Positions 36,038 through 45,485 are shown, counted from the first letter of the stretch. The stretch: 64,000 bases of DNA from SHXR01 sp046160305 (GCA_046160305.1 JBJXGX010000302.1:1-64000), one strand, 5' to 3'. Numbers and translations: made by a program. The notes: generated by a model from the sequence alone, not told the origin.

Positions 36038-37183
36038 ATGCCCCGCGTCATCGAGATTCGCATCGTCGACAGCCTCTCAGGGGTCGCGCCATCCGCCTGG
36101 AACGCGCTTGCGGGCGATCATCCGATGCTCTCCTACGCGTTCCTGCATGCCTTGCATGAAACGGGCTGCGCTTCCGCCGAGTCGGGCTGGCTCCCGCAGT
36201 ACATCACGGCATGGGAAGGTGAATCGCTCGTGGGCGCGATGCCGCTCTATTTGAAATCGCACTCGTACGGCGAGTATATTTTCGACTGGGCCTGGGCCGA
36301 TGCTTATCAGCGTAACGGCCTCTCGTATTACCCCAAGCTCCTCTGTGCGATTCCGTTCTCACCGGTTAGCGCCCCGAAGTTGCTCGCCGTCGACAACGAA
36401 GTGCGCATGCGACTCCCCAAAGCCGCGCTCAAGGTGGCGCGCGACGCATCGTCACTCCACGTTCTGTTCCCCACCGTCGATGAGCTTGCCTTGTTCGAGG
36501 GTGAACGGATGCTGACCCGTCGCGGCATGCAGTTTCATTGGTTCAACGACGGCTATTCGAGCTTCGATGATTTTCTCTCCCGCTTCTCGCATGACAAGCG
36601 CAAGAAAATCAAACAGGAACGGCGCAAGGTGCGGGACGCCGGGATCTCGTTCAAATGGCTGGTCGGTGCGCAGATCACGACCGCGCACTGGGCATTCTTC
36701 AATCGCTGCTATCGGTCGACGTATCGCGCACACCATTCAACGCCCTATCTCAATCTCGATTTTTTCCACGAGATCGGCGCGAAGCTCCCCGACAACCTGC
36801 TCATGGTGCTGGCCGAAGCGGACGGCAAGCCGATTGCGGCCGCGTTCAATGTGTTCAATCCGACGACACTCTACGGCCGGTATTGGGGTACGACGGGTTT
36901 TCATTCGGGCCTGCACTTCGAGGCCTGCTACTACCAGGCGATCGAATTCTGTATCGCGCGCGGTATCACGGTCTTCGAGGGGGGCGCGCAAGGCGAGCAC
37001 AAGCTTGCCCGCGGATTCACGCCGGTCGAGACACGCTCCGCGCATTGGCTGCGGCATCCGCAGTTTGCCGCGGCGATCGAGCGCTTCCTCGACAAGGAAG
37101 CCAAGGGCGTCGCGCACTATATCGACGAGTTGAACGAGCATTCGCCATTCAAGGCGGTGGAAGAGCCCTCGGGCGGGGCATGA
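36038..37183 (+). CDS. GNAT-family N-acyltransferase-like protein (COG3146/peptidogalycan type)
   Basis: A 381-residue protein of the COG3146 family with a double GNAT-type fold, related to FemAB-like proteins. Characteristic blocks are the DWAWADAYQRNGLSYYPKL segment, SRFSHDKRKKIKQERRKV, and GRYWGTTGFHSGLHFEACYYQ. Biochemical role not established. ATG start; 15 bases before an SDR gene in the same direction, suggesting an operon. Confidence 0.88.
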   Translation: MPRVIEIRIVDSLSGVAPSAWNALAGDHPMLSYAFLHALHETGCASAESGWLPQYITAWEGESLVGAMPLYLKSHSYGEYIFDWAWADAYQRNGLSYYPKLLCAIPFSPVSAPKLLAVDNEVRMRLPKAALKVARDASSLHVLFPTVDELALFEGERMLTRRGMQFHWFNDGYSSFDDFLSRFSHDKRKKIKQERRKVRDAGISFKWLVGAQITTAHWAFFNRCYRSTYRAHHSTPYLNLDFFHEIGAKLPDNLLMVLAEADGKPIAAAFNVFNPTTLYGRYWGTTGFHSGLHFEACYYQAIEFCIARGITVFEGGAQGEHKLARGFTPVETRSAHWLRHPQFAAAIERFLDKEAKGVAHYIDELNEHSPFKAVEEPSGGA

Positions 37184-37198
37184 ATCGAAAGGGACACT

Positions 37199-37960
37199 AT
37201 GCGACTGCAAGGTAAATCGATCATCGTGACGGGCGCGGGTTCGGGTATCGGCGCCGGGATCGCCAAACTATTCGGCGAGCAGGGCGCCAGACTCATCGTG
37301 AACGATGTGAACGCGGCGGGTGGAGAGCGCGTCGCAGCCGAGATCAATCAGGCAGGCGGCACCGCCAGATTCGTTCAGGGCGACGTGACCAAGGCCGCCG
37401 ACTGGGCACGCATGGCGAGCGCCGCGGTGTCCGCGTACGGCCGGCTCGATAGCGTGATCAACAACGCCGGATGGACATACACGGCGAAATCGACTGTGCT
37501 GGTGACCGAAACCGAGTTCGACAAGACCTTCGCGATCAACGTGAAGAGCATTCTACTTTCGGCACAGCAGGCGATTCCCATCTATCAGAAGCAAGGCGGC
37601 GGCAATTTCGTCAATATCGCTTCGACCGCCGGCGTGCGCCCCCGACCAAACCTAGGCGTCTACAACGCATCAAAGGCGGCGGTGATCAATCTTTCTAAAT
37701 CGCTCGCCGTAGAATTCGGACCGGCGAACATCCGCGTCAATTGCGTGAATCCGGTGTTCAATCCGGATACCGCGCTCTCTTCGGAGTTCGCGGGCGGCAC
37801 GGTCGATGACGCAGCGAAGGCGCGGTTTCGCGCAACGATTCCCATGGGAAGGTTTTCTACCGCACACGACGTTGCGCAGGCCTGCCTGTACCTCGCAAGC
37901 GATGAGGCGTCACTCGTGAGCGGCGTATGTCTTGAGGTCGATGGCGCGCGCTGCGTATAG
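37199..37960 (+). CDS. Short-chain dehydrogenase/reductase
   Basis: A 253-residue classical SDR: TGAGSGIG is the cofactor loop, NNAG follows, the catalytic Ser lies in VNIAST, and YNASK provides Tyr and Lys. Asp after the second strand (VNDVN) points to NAD preference. ATG start, tightly behind the COG3146 gene. Substrate unknown. Confidence 0.92.
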   Translation: MRLQGKSIIVTGAGSGIGAGIAKLFGEQGARLIVNDVNAAGGERVAAEINQAGGTARFVQGDVTKAADWARMASAAVSAYGRLDSVINNAGWTYTAKSTVLVTETEFDKTFAINVKSILLSAQQAIPIYQKQGGGNFVNIASTAGVRPRPNLGVYNASKAAVINLSKSLAVEFGPANIRVNCVNPVFNPDTALSSEFAGGTVDDAAKARFRATIPMGRFSTAHDVAQACLYLASDEASLVSGVCLEVDGARCV

Positions 37961-37968
37961 CGCGCGTT

Positions 37969-39411
37969 CTAGCGTTTTACCAGTCCGCCCAGCAGCGCGG
38001 CCACTTGCGGCCGTTTCACCGCGACCTGATCGACGGAGGGTTGCTTCGGCGGCGCAATGCCTAACCCGGGTTCGTAGGGTTTGGTGAAAATAGGATCCAC
38101 CGACCCATTCCGACGACCGCCGCGCGCGCCACCGCGGCTCGATTCCGGACGGCTGCTTTCGCTACGCCTGGGTTCAGGGCGGTGCGTCAGACGATCATGA
38201 CCTTCGTCGCGCCGACCTCTTGGCTCCCGCTCCGGCGGCGAAATGATGGTGGCTGCGTCGCGGCCATCCGGGCTGAAGCCCTCGACGATCTGGCATTCGA
38301 GACGCCGCTTGAGCATCTTTTCGATATCGGCGAGCTTCTCATGGTCGTCGGGCGATACCAGCGAAATCGCCTCGCCTTCCTTGCCGGCACGACCGGTGCG
38401 ACCGATTCGATGCACATAGTCGTCGGGTGTATTCGGGAGATCGAAGTTCACCACTGACGGCAGCTCTTGGATATCCAGCCCGCGCGCCGCGACGTCGGTG
38501 GCGACCAGGACACCCACCTTGCCCGCCTTGAACGCTTCGAGCGCTTCCATCCGTTCGGTCTGCGTCTTGTCGCCGTGAATCGCTGCGGCGTGAACGCCTT
38601 CCTTGTTCAGTTGATACGTGAGCCGGTTGCACCCCATGCGGGTCCCGGTGAACACGAGCACCTGGAGCATATTGCGCGAACGAATCAGGTGGATCAGCAG
38701 ATCGCGCTTGCGTTCGCGAGCCACCGGATGCACGCGATGCACGACGCCGTCGGCCAGGGCATTGCGCTTGGCAACCTGAATGGTCACCGGACTCTTCAAG
38801 AGCGTGTCGGCGAGCTTCTTCACGTCATCGGGAAACGTTGCCGAGAACAAGAGGCTTTGCCGCTCCTTCGGCAGCAAGGCGATGATGCGCTTGATATCGG
38901 GAATGAACCCCATGTCGAGCATGCGATCGGCTTCATCGAGCACGAAGACTTCGACCTGTCCGAGATGCACCGTGCGCTGCTGGACGTGATCGAGCAGCCG
39001 GCCCGGCGTCGCGACGACGATCTCGATGCCCTGGCGCAGGATCGCCATCTGCGGGTCGATCGGCACACCGCCATAGAGGACGGTGCTGCGAAGATTCGTG
39101 TACTTCGCGTAGCCCTGCACGCTTTCTTCGACCTGCACGGCGAGCTCGCGCGTCGGTGCGAGAATCAATGCGCGGATCTGATGGCGCGCGGGTGAGGTAC
39201 TCGTATTGGCGTGGCGCAACAGCTTGTTGAGGATCGGCAGCACGAAACCCGCTGTCTTGCCGGTGCCTGTTTGCGCACCGCCCATCATATCCAAACCGGA
39301 GAGCACCACCGGAATCGCCTGCGCCTGGATGGGCGTAGGCTCTGTATACCCTTGCTCGGCGACCGCCCGCAAAATGGGCTCGGCGAGACCTAACTCAGCA
39401 AAAGAACTCAA
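37969..39411 (-). CDS. rhlE: DEAD-box RNA helicase RhlE
   Basis: A 480-residue helicase. All motifs are present: the Q motif in YTEPTPIQAQAIP, AQTGTGKTAG (I), PTRELAVQ (Ia), TPGRLLD (Ib), DEADRMLD (II), SATFP (III), ARGLDI (V) and HRIGRTGRAG (VI). The C-terminal tail is rich in Arg, Gly and Ser, typical of RhlE RNA-binding tails. The start is a TTG at the family's conserved N-terminus with AAAGG 8 bases upstream; no nearby ATG is in frame. Confidence 0.94.
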   Translation of the reverse strand: MSSFAELGLAEPILRAVAEQGYTEPTPIQAQAIPVVLSGLDMMGGAQTGTGKTAGFVLPILNKLLRHANTSTSPARHQIRALILAPTRELAVQVEESVQGYAKYTNLRSTVLYGGVPIDPQMAILRQGIEIVVATPGRLLDHVQQRTVHLGQVEVFVLDEADRMLDMGFIPDIKRIIALLPKERQSLLFSATFPDDVKKLADTLLKSPVTIQVAKRNALADGVVHRVHPVARERKRDLLIHLIRSRNMLQVLVFTGTRMGCNRLTYQLNKEGVHAAAIHGDKTQTERMEALEAFKAGKVGVLVATDVAARGLDIQELPSVVNFDLPNTPDDYVHRIGRTGRAGKEGEAISLVSPDDHEKLADIEKMLKRRLECQIVEGFSPDGRDAATIISPPEREPRGRRDEGHDRLTHRPEPRRSESSRPESSRGGARGGRRNGSVDPIFTKPYEPGLGIAPPKQPSVDQVAVKRPQVAALLGGLVKR

Positions 39412-39813
39412 ACGACTGACCTTTGGACAACCCGGCGGAGACGAATGGACCTACGGGCCGGGTTCGCGACGAATTCGTGGTTGGCCGCCAAAGCGGCGCG
39501 TCAGGAATCCGAAGGAGGAAAAGCGTGCGCAGGGCCATCACGCGGTGAATGACAACCTTGCGAGTATACCCCAGATACACATTCGACTTGACGATTTACA
39601 AAATTTCCGGAACCAAATGCGTGGTGGCCCGCGTTCCGCCATCATCGCGCAGGCAGGCGGCGGATCGTTGCCCGCCCGACCTCGAGCGCTCCGAATCCAT
39701 CGGTTGATTCAGCCCCCGGCAGCATGATCTAGACTAGAGCCACCCGGAGTATTCCCCCGGGCACGCCGACACGCCGCGCCGCCAGGGCGCACCGTTCCCA
39801 AGGAGGCAACACG
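39412..39813. other. Intergenic region between divergent rhlE and GST genes
   Basis: About 400 bases without a gene I can support. It must contain the promoters and leader of rhlE and of the GST gene. The part near 39555-39620 is A+T-richer and may hold a promoter. The GST gene is preceded by an AAGGAGG ribosome site. Confidence 0.5.
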
Positions 39814-40485
39814 ATGAAAATCTACTATCACCCGGTATCGACCACCAGCCGCCCGGTCATGTTTTTCGCGATGGAAAGCGGTATCAACGCGGAGTATCAT
39901 GTCGTCGATCTGATGAAGGGCGAGCACATGCAAGGTCCGTTCGCCGCGATGAATCCGACACGGCTCGTTCCGTTGCTGGAGGATGGCGACTTCCGTCTGA
40001 CCGAAAGCTCGGCGATCCTCAAGTACCTGGCCGAGAAGAGCGGGTCGCCCGCCTACCCGAAGGATCTTCGCCAGCGCGCCCGCGTCAACGAGATGATGGA
40101 TTGGATCAACACCCAGGTCTGCCGCGATTTCGCCTATGGACTCGTGTATCCGCAGATCTTCCCGACGCACAAGCGTTCAAGCGATGAGCAGCAGAAAGGC
40201 CAGCTCGCGTGGGCAAAAGAACGCTCGAAAGGGTGGTTCAGCGTGCTCGACAAGAATTTTCTCGGCGCGAACAAGTTTCTCTGCGGCAACGAGATTTCGA
40301 TCGCCGATTATTTCGGCGTGTCGTTCGTCGGGCTGGGCGAGATCATTCGGCAAGACTACTCGGCCTATCCCAATGTCAATCGTTGGCTCAACACGATGAA
40401 GTCGCTGAAGAGCTGGCCGAAAGTATATGAAGTGTTCTACGGCTTCGCAGGCTCGATGAAAGACGTGAAGTTCGAGACCGCCTGA
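39814..40485 (+). CDS. Glutathione S-transferase family protein
   Basis: A 223-residue two-domain GST. The N-terminal thioredoxin fold opens with IYYHPVSTTSRPV, where a Ser or Thr would activate glutathione, and contains LVPLLEDGDFRLTESSAILKYL (the cis-Pro and ESSAI glutathione site). The C-terminal helical domain ends with conserved NVNRWLNTMK. Likely Theta-class like. AGGAGG precedes the ATG; 30 bases before a VOC gene, probably one operon. Confidence 0.9.
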   Translation: MKIYYHPVSTTSRPVMFFAMESGINAEYHVVDLMKGEHMQGPFAAMNPTRLVPLLEDGDFRLTESSAILKYLAEKSGSPAYPKDLRQRARVNEMMDWINTQVCRDFAYGLVYPQIFPTHKRSSDEQQKGQLAWAKERSKGWFSVLDKNFLGANKFLCGNEISIADYFGVSFVGLGEIIRQDYSAYPNVNRWLNTMKSLKSWPKVYEVFYGFAGSMKDVKFETA

Positions 40486-40515
40486 CGTTCGCACCCGGTC
40501 CGAGGAGATCCACGC

Positions 40516-41010
40516 ATGATCAAGAAGCTTCATCACAACGCCTACCGCTGCCGCGACTCCGCGCAAACACGTGCGTTCTATGAGGATTTCCTCGGGCTGC
40601 GTCTCGCCTGCACGCTCGATATCGACCACACGATCACCGGCCGGCAAACTTCAACCTTGCACGCGTTCTACGAGCTCGACGACGGATCGTATCTCGCGTT
40701 CTTCGAGGCGCCCGATATGCCGTTCGAATTCAAGAATCAGCACGATTTCGACCTGCATATCGCACTGGAAGTCGAACCGTCGACGCTTGCGCCGATGCTT
40801 GCGAAGGGCAAGGCACAAGGCATTGAGACGCACGGCATTTCCGATCATGGATTCATTCATTCGATTTACTTTCGCGATCCGAATGGCTACGTGATCGAGC
40901 TCACCGCGAAGGCGAGCAATCATGCCGAAGCCACCGACCCGGCGATCAACAATGCGCGGGCGAAGCTCGATCGCTGGCAATCCAAAAAGGCCCAAGCCGC
41001 AAGGGTCTGA
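40516..41010 (+). CDS. VOC-superfamily (glyoxalase/dioxygenase-fold) protein
   Basis: A 164-residue protein with paired VOC beta-alpha modules. Possible metal ligands are His6 in KLHHNAYRC, a His in the middle strand (DLHIALEVE) and the Glu of GYVIELTA. The RDPNGYVIEL ending is typical. AGGAG lies before the ATG. It follows a GST and may act in glutathione-linked or aromatic ring chemistry; the reaction is not predictable. Confidence 0.87.
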   Translation: MIKKLHHNAYRCRDSAQTRAFYEDFLGLRLACTLDIDHTITGRQTSTLHAFYELDDGSYLAFFEAPDMPFEFKNQHDFDLHIALEVEPSTLAPMLAKGKAQGIETHGISDHGFIHSIYFRDPNGYVIELTAKASNHAEATDPAINNARAKLDRWQSKKAQAARV

Positions 41011-41056
41011 GGCCGTGGGAACCCCCCGGAATCACGCACGGTCGTGCCGGTGCGAT

Positions 41057-41518
41057 ATGGCGCGCCGGCGAGCGGGACAGACGATCGCCGGATTGATGAT
41101 CGCCGAATTGATGATCGGTGTGGTGACCAGTCGTGTATTCGCAGGCGAACAGGCGAACGAAATCACACAGCCGCAGGTTCGCGATCGCGCCGCGTTCATG
41201 CAACGCGCCTTCGAAATGCGCCGGATCGCGATCGGTCGCGGTGATCAGCCCTACGGTGCCGTGGTCGTGAAAGACGGCCGGATCATCGGCGAAGGAATCA
41301 GCGCCGTCGTCACGAACAGCGACCCGACCGCGCATGCCGAGATGCAAGCGATCCGGGACACCATCCGCCGCTTCGGCGCAGGCGGAATCAAAGGCGCCGA
41401 GTTGTTCGGCACGTCACGCGCGTGCCCGATGTGCGAGCGCGGCGCGTACGAGGCCGGTATCGCGCTGATGGTCTACGGAGAGTCGGCGACTGAAGCGGGT
41501 GCGCCGCGGATGCGATAG
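41057..41518 (+). CDS. Nucleoside/guanine deaminase-fold protein with a signal peptide
   Basis: A 153-residue CDA-fold protein. Zinc ligands and catalytic Glu are His93 and Glu95 in TAHAEMQAI, plus Cys123 and Cys126 in RACPMCERG. Unlike cytosolic relatives, it opens with basic residues, a hydrophobic stretch (TIAGLMIAELMIGVV) and a plausible cleavage after RVFA, so it may be exported. The catalytic domain ends a little early. Family identity is firm; export and substrate are inferred. Confidence 0.8.
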   Translation: MARRRAGQTIAGLMIAELMIGVVTSRVFAGEQANEITQPQVRDRAAFMQRAFEMRRIAIGRGDQPYGAVVVKDGRIIGEGISAVVTNSDPTAHAEMQAIRDTIRRFGAGGIKGAELFGTSRACPMCERGAYEAGIALMVYGESATEAGAPRMR

Positions 41519-41629
41519 ATGGCACCGGAACCTTTGAAACGCATCCGACTCGCAACCCGTTCATCGCCGCGCGAGTCCGATTGCCGAGTGCGCCGCTGCA
41601 CGCTCGGAATCTCCCCGGGATCCCATCCA

Positions 41630-42157
41630 ATGATTCGACGTTTTGCCGCTCTGCTCGCCACGATCGCAATCGCCGCATGCGCATCGATGGACCCGGATCA
41701 ATGCCGCAGCGCCAAATGGCTCGACGTGGGCTACGCCGATGGCGTCAAGGGGCAATCCGTCTCCCTCATCGAAAATTATCGCGAAGACTGCGGCAAGGCT
41801 GGCGTCGTCCCCGACGAGCGCGCGTGGCAGGCCGGTCATTCGCGCGGCGTGCTCGTATTCTGTACCCCTGAAAACGGCTTGCGCACGGGTGCCGAAGGAT
41901 CGAGTTACAACGGCGTATGCCCGCCTACGATGGAAGCGGCGTTTCTCAACAAGTATCGGATGGGCCGCGAAATCCACGCGGCGCGCAGCCGGCTTTCCCA
42001 TATCGATTCGAGCATTCGTGCGATCGAATCCGATCTGCGCAAGAGGGACCTGCCCGAGAAAAACCGCAGAGAGTTGCATGAACGCGAGCGTTCGCTCCAG
42101 CGCGACCGCGCCCAGGCACAAGGCTTCCTCCTCGGGCTGGAAGCGATAGCACGCTAG
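41630..42157 (+). CDS. DUF2799-family lipoprotein
   Basis: A 175-residue predicted lipoprotein: signal peptide MIRRFAALLATIAIAAC with lipobox and Cys17. The mature part has conserved WLDVGYADGVKG, FNKYRMGREI-like (FLNKYRMGREI) and a C-terminal charged coiled-coil region (residues about 120-165). This fits DUF2799. Function unknown. I start at the ATG at 41630, which gives the lipobox. Confidence 0.83.
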   Translation: MIRRFAALLATIAIAACASMDPDQCRSAKWLDVGYADGVKGQSVSLIENYREDCGKAGVVPDERAWQAGHSRGVLVFCTPENGLRTGAEGSSYNGVCPPTMEAAFLNKYRMGREIHAARSRLSHIDSSIRAIESDLRKRDLPEKNRRELHERERSLQRDRAQAQGFLLGLEAIAR

Positions 42158-42305
42158 ACGAAATGTTTGGGTTGTTGCTGTATGCTCCTTCGCCGACTGC
42201 CCCGAAGCGTGGGCGCCGCATGCAGCGAGCGGGGCAATCCGGGTTCAACGGCCGATGCGGCGCGCACCGACTGCCGCACCGACTGCATGCGCTGGACACT
42301 CTGGC

Positions 42306-43475
42306 ATGACCCAAATGGATACCATCGTCAATATCGAGACGTTGCTCGTGGCCGTGCCGACGCGGCGCGAGCACAAATGGACAGGGCTCACTGAACCGAT
42401 CGGTCGTTATGTCCTCACCAAGCTGACCGACTCCTCCGGCCGTGTCGGCTGGGGCGAAGCACCGGCGCTCAAGGATTGGGGCGGAGAATTCGGGCGCTAC
42501 TTCGGCGAGTCGCCCAGCATCGCGCGGCTCGTCATCGCAAGCTATCTCGCCCCCGCAGTCACGGGAATGCCGTTGGGCGATTTCGTCGAGCTGCACCGTC
42601 GCATGGACGCCGTCGTGAAGGGCTATCCATACGCCAAGGCAGCAATCGAATTCGCCTACTACGATCTGACCGCGCGGCAATTGGGCGTACCCGCCTATGC
42701 GCTGCTTGGGGGTCGGGCGCGCGATCGCATACCGGTGACCCATTCAATCGGACTACTTGGCATCGAAGAAGCGATTGTCGAATGCGTCCAGGTCGTCAAG
42801 GAAGGCATTCGCACCATCAAGATCAAGGTGGGTCAGACGCCCAAGCGGGACGTCGAGATCGTGCGCCGGATTCGCGAGGTGGTCGGACCCGATATCGATT
42901 TGTGCGTCGATGCGAATGAAGGCTATGCGACCGCGGGCGAAGCGATTCGAACGATCCGGGCGATGGAGCCATACGGTTTGAAATATGCGGAGCAACCGGT
43001 CATGGGCATCGAGCGCATCGCCGAGGTCTCGCGCGCGATCGACACGCCGGTCATGGCCGATGAAAGTGCGTGGAACGCGCACGATGTGGTGCAAATCATC
43101 GAACGGCGGGCGGCCGAAATCGTGTCGATCTATACGACCAAGCCGGGTGGGTTGTACAAAGCCATGGAAGTGGCGGCGGTCTGCCGCGCCGCCGGCATCA
43201 TTTGCAACGTGAATGGCTCAGTCGAACTCGGTGTGGGCAACCGCGCGAACATCACGCTCGCGGCGGCGGCCCCCGCGGTCACGCTGTCGTGTGTCGTGCC
43301 GGTCTCTACCCCCGCCGAATTCGTCGGTAACCGGATGGGCGGTATCTACTACCGGGACGATCTGCTCGCCGCGCCGATGCGGTTCGTCGATGGCGCGATC
43401 GAGGTACCGGATACGCCGGGGATCGGGATCGCGGTGGACGAGGCGAAGATCGAGAAGTATCGGGTTCCCGACTAG
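42306..43475 (+). CDS. Enolase-superfamily enzyme (muconate-cycloisomerase/mandelate-racemase type)
   Basis: A 389-residue enzyme with the N-terminal capping domain and a TIM barrel. Catalytic residues can be placed: Lys172-x-Lys174 (TIKIKVG), metal ligands Asp202, Glu229 and Asp252 (VDANEGY, YAEQP, MADES), and Lys279 in YTTKPGG. This is the muconate-lactonizing subgroup layout. The reaction (cycloisomerase, OSB synthase, epimerase or racemase) cannot be told. ATG at 42306; a second ATG lies 9 bases on. Confidence 0.88.
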   Translation: MTQMDTIVNIETLLVAVPTRREHKWTGLTEPIGRYVLTKLTDSSGRVGWGEAPALKDWGGEFGRYFGESPSIARLVIASYLAPAVTGMPLGDFVELHRRMDAVVKGYPYAKAAIEFAYYDLTARQLGVPAYALLGGRARDRIPVTHSIGLLGIEEAIVECVQVVKEGIRTIKIKVGQTPKRDVEIVRRIREVVGPDIDLCVDANEGYATAGEAIRTIRAMEPYGLKYAEQPVMGIERIAEVSRAIDTPVMADESAWNAHDVVQIIERRAAEIVSIYTTKPGGLYKAMEVAAVCRAAGIICNVNGSVELGVGNRANITLAAAAPAVTLSCVVPVSTPAEFVGNRMGGIYYRDDLLAAPMRFVDGAIEVPDTPGIGIAVDEAKIEKYRVPD

Positions 43476-43480
43476 AGATG

Positions 43481-43600
43481 AACCACGGGGGACACAGAGG
43501 ACGCAGCGATCCGGGGAAACGACAAACGGCAAAAGAGCAACGCCAATCGCAGTTCCCTGATCCATGCCTTTCCTCTGCGTCCTCCGCGTCCTCTGTGGTT
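43481..43600. repeat. Dispersed inverted repeat, family A (first copy)
   Basis: Two arms of about 26 bases (43481-43506 and 43575-43600) are near-perfect reverse complements, built around AACCAC...GAGGACGCAG. The pair would form a long hairpin in the gap between the enolase-superfamily and M24 genes. A related pair occurs at 63681-63804 and a degenerate half near 57234-57253. Confidence 0.8.
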
Positions 43601-43632
43601 GATTTCTGAGCGTATTTGAGAAGGACCAACTT

Positions 43633-44766
43633 GTGAGACAAGACATCCTCGCCCGCGTCGCCGCCGCCGCCAAGCAACACGGCCTCGATGCGCTCGTTAC
43701 CTGCTCCCCGGAGAATTTCGGCTACGTCGCGGGCTTCATCGTCCCTTCGCAGCCGCTCATGCGTCACCGGCATGCCATGGCGATCGTCACCGCGAGCGGC
43801 GAAACCGCGATCCTTGGCGTCGATATGGAGGCCACGACAATCGGCCGCCGCGAGCCTTGCACACGCACGAAGATCTGGGCCGAGTTCGATGACAATTGCA
43901 TCGCCTCGCTCGCCGATCTCTTGCGCGAGATGGGCCTTGCCAAGGCGAAGATCGGCATCGAGATGGATTACCTGCCCGCAAGCGACTTCGCGAAGCTGCA
44001 AGCGGCCTTACCGGGTGCGGCCCTCGTACCGGATCAGCAGATTTTCGCGCGTCTGCGTCAGATCAAGACACCGGATGAGATCGCACTGCTCAGGCGCCTG
44101 TCACGCATCGCGGATCAAGCGATCACTGACGCGTTGCGTGCAGTCAAGGCGGGCGATTCCGAAATGGATCTCGCCGGCCACCTCACCCGCAATGTCTACG
44201 CACTCGGTGCCGAACAATTCAAACTGATGATCGTTGCCACCGGCGAGCGAAGCGAGCTTCCGAATGTGGGCCCGACCGAACGAACGCTGCAACCGGGCGA
44301 TGTGTGCCGTATCGAGATCTTTCCGATCATTGCGGGCTACCACGCGGGCGTCTGCCGCACGGCGGTCGTGCAGAAAGCGCCCCCGCATGCAGAGCGCATC
44401 TGGAAGCATCTGGTCGATTGCAAGGTTCAACTGCTCGAACAGACCAAGCCGGGCGCAAGTTGTAGATCGATCTACGATGCCTTCATCAGGAAACTCGCGG
44501 AATTGCAGCTTCCGCCGATTTCGTTCGTCGGACATGGCATCGGTCTCTTCCTGCACGAGGATCCCTATCTTGGCAAGACGCCCGAGATCGGTCGCGTGGG
44601 AGACGCCTTTCTCGAGGCGGGGATGGTCCTTGGCGTCGAACCGCTTTGCTATCGGACCGGCCACGGCTTCGGCATGCAATTGAAAGACATGCTCGTCGTG
44701 ACCGATAAGGGCTGCGAGATCCTCTCGGACTATTGTTCGAACGATACGTTGATCGTCGTTCAATGA
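43633..44766 (+). CDS. M24/creatinase-like protein lacking metal ligands
   Basis: A 377-residue pita-bread-fold protein with an N-terminal creatinase domain (to about residue 145) and a C-terminal M24 domain. Of the five metal ligands of M24 aminopeptidases, only His301 (FVGHGIG) and Glu336 (VEPLCY) remain; the two Asp positions are Glu228 and Gly239, and the last Glu is Lys351. The pattern FPIIAGYHAGVCRT resembles creatinase, which works without metal. A metal-independent C-N hydrolase is therefore more likely than a Xaa-Pro peptidase. GTG start. It follows the enolase-superfamily gene. Confidence 0.84.
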   Translation: MRQDILARVAAAAKQHGLDALVTCSPENFGYVAGFIVPSQPLMRHRHAMAIVTASGETAILGVDMEATTIGRREPCTRTKIWAEFDDNCIASLADLLREMGLAKAKIGIEMDYLPASDFAKLQAALPGAALVPDQQIFARLRQIKTPDEIALLRRLSRIADQAITDALRAVKAGDSEMDLAGHLTRNVYALGAEQFKLMIVATGERSELPNVGPTERTLQPGDVCRIEIFPIIAGYHAGVCRTAVVQKAPPHAERIWKHLVDCKVQLLEQTKPGASCRSIYDAFIRKLAELQLPPISFVGHGIGLFLHEDPYLGKTPEIGRVGDAFLEAGMVLGVEPLCYRTGHGFGMQLKDMLVVTDKGCEILSDYCSNDTLIVVQ

Positions 44767-44814
44767 ATCGGTGATCAATGTCGATCTAGGAAAATGCAAA
44801 CGGCCGGCCAGTCG

Positions 44815-45243
44815 CTACAACACGAGTATGTGGCTGCGCTCGGCACCCTTCGCCGCTTCGCGCGGGATGGCCGAATCGAATGTCACGAATCGCCCGCCGC
44901 GACTCACCGCAAGCGCAAGAAGATAGACGTCAGTGAGTTGGCGGGGTCCGTGAATCCGCATGGGATCGGCGATGCGGGCATCGAGCAGGCTTACACCATC
45001 GGCCCAGAATTCATGTTGTGGCGCTCTGGTCGCAGCACCCAGGCGTTCGATGACAGAACGCACAGGCAGGGGATTGGGATACCCCGGGCCGGACATGATG
45101 CGTATGCACCCGTTCTGGGTGATCGGGCTCGACGCCCACCCTCCCTTCGCGGATTCAGTGAACCATGCAAGTGCGCGCGAATGGGAAACATGCTCGGCAT
45201 CGAGCAATGCGATCAACACATTGACATCGAGCAGCGCGCGCAT
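44815..45243 (-). CDS. vapC: VapC-like PIN-domain toxin
   Basis: A 142-residue PIN-domain ribonuclease. The acidic active-site residues are visible: Asp near the start (LLDVNVLIALL), and TDVYLLALAV and VTFDSAI near the end. VapC toxins cleave tRNA or rRNA and are held by the paired antitoxin. The ATG overlaps the antitoxin stop by one base (TGATG). It looks intact. Confidence 0.9.
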   Translation of the reverse strand: MRALLDVNVLIALLDAEHVSHSRALAWFTESAKGGWASSPITQNGCIRIMSGPGYPNPLPVRSVIERLGAATRAPQHEFWADGVSLLDARIADPMRIHGPRQLTDVYLLALAVSRGGRFVTFDSAIPREAAKGAERSHILVL

Positions 45244-45485
45244 CAATAGGCGTCGTCGTCGCGCAACTTGTCGATGAGCTCGTTCGTTACGATACCGCCC
45301 CGCTTAGGGAAAGGCCGCAATCCGTAGATCGCTTTCGGCTCGCGGACAGCAAGAGCCGGCGGCGGCGACACCAACGCCATGCGCGCCAATTCGGAAATCA
45401 CCTCGCCGATGGATTTTTTGTCGCGCTTGGCGCGATCGCGGGCGGCTGCGAGAACGTCATCGGCGATATCAAGGGTTGTGCGCAT
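45243..45485 (-). CDS. Ribbon-helix-helix antitoxin of the VapBC module
   Basis: An 80-residue antitoxin. The N-terminus MRTTLDIADDVLAAARDRA is a ribbon-helix-helix DNA-binding domain; the C-terminal part (LRPFPKRGGIVTNELIDKL) would wrap the toxin. The ATG at 45485 is chosen over a longer frame from 45545 because the domain starts there. Upstream, 45486-45782 contains the module's promoter and nothing else recognised. Confidence 0.86.
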   Translation of the reverse strand: MRTTLDIADDVLAAARDRAKRDKKSIGEVISELARMALVSPPPALAVREPKAIYGLRPFPKRGGIVTNELIDKLRDDDAY

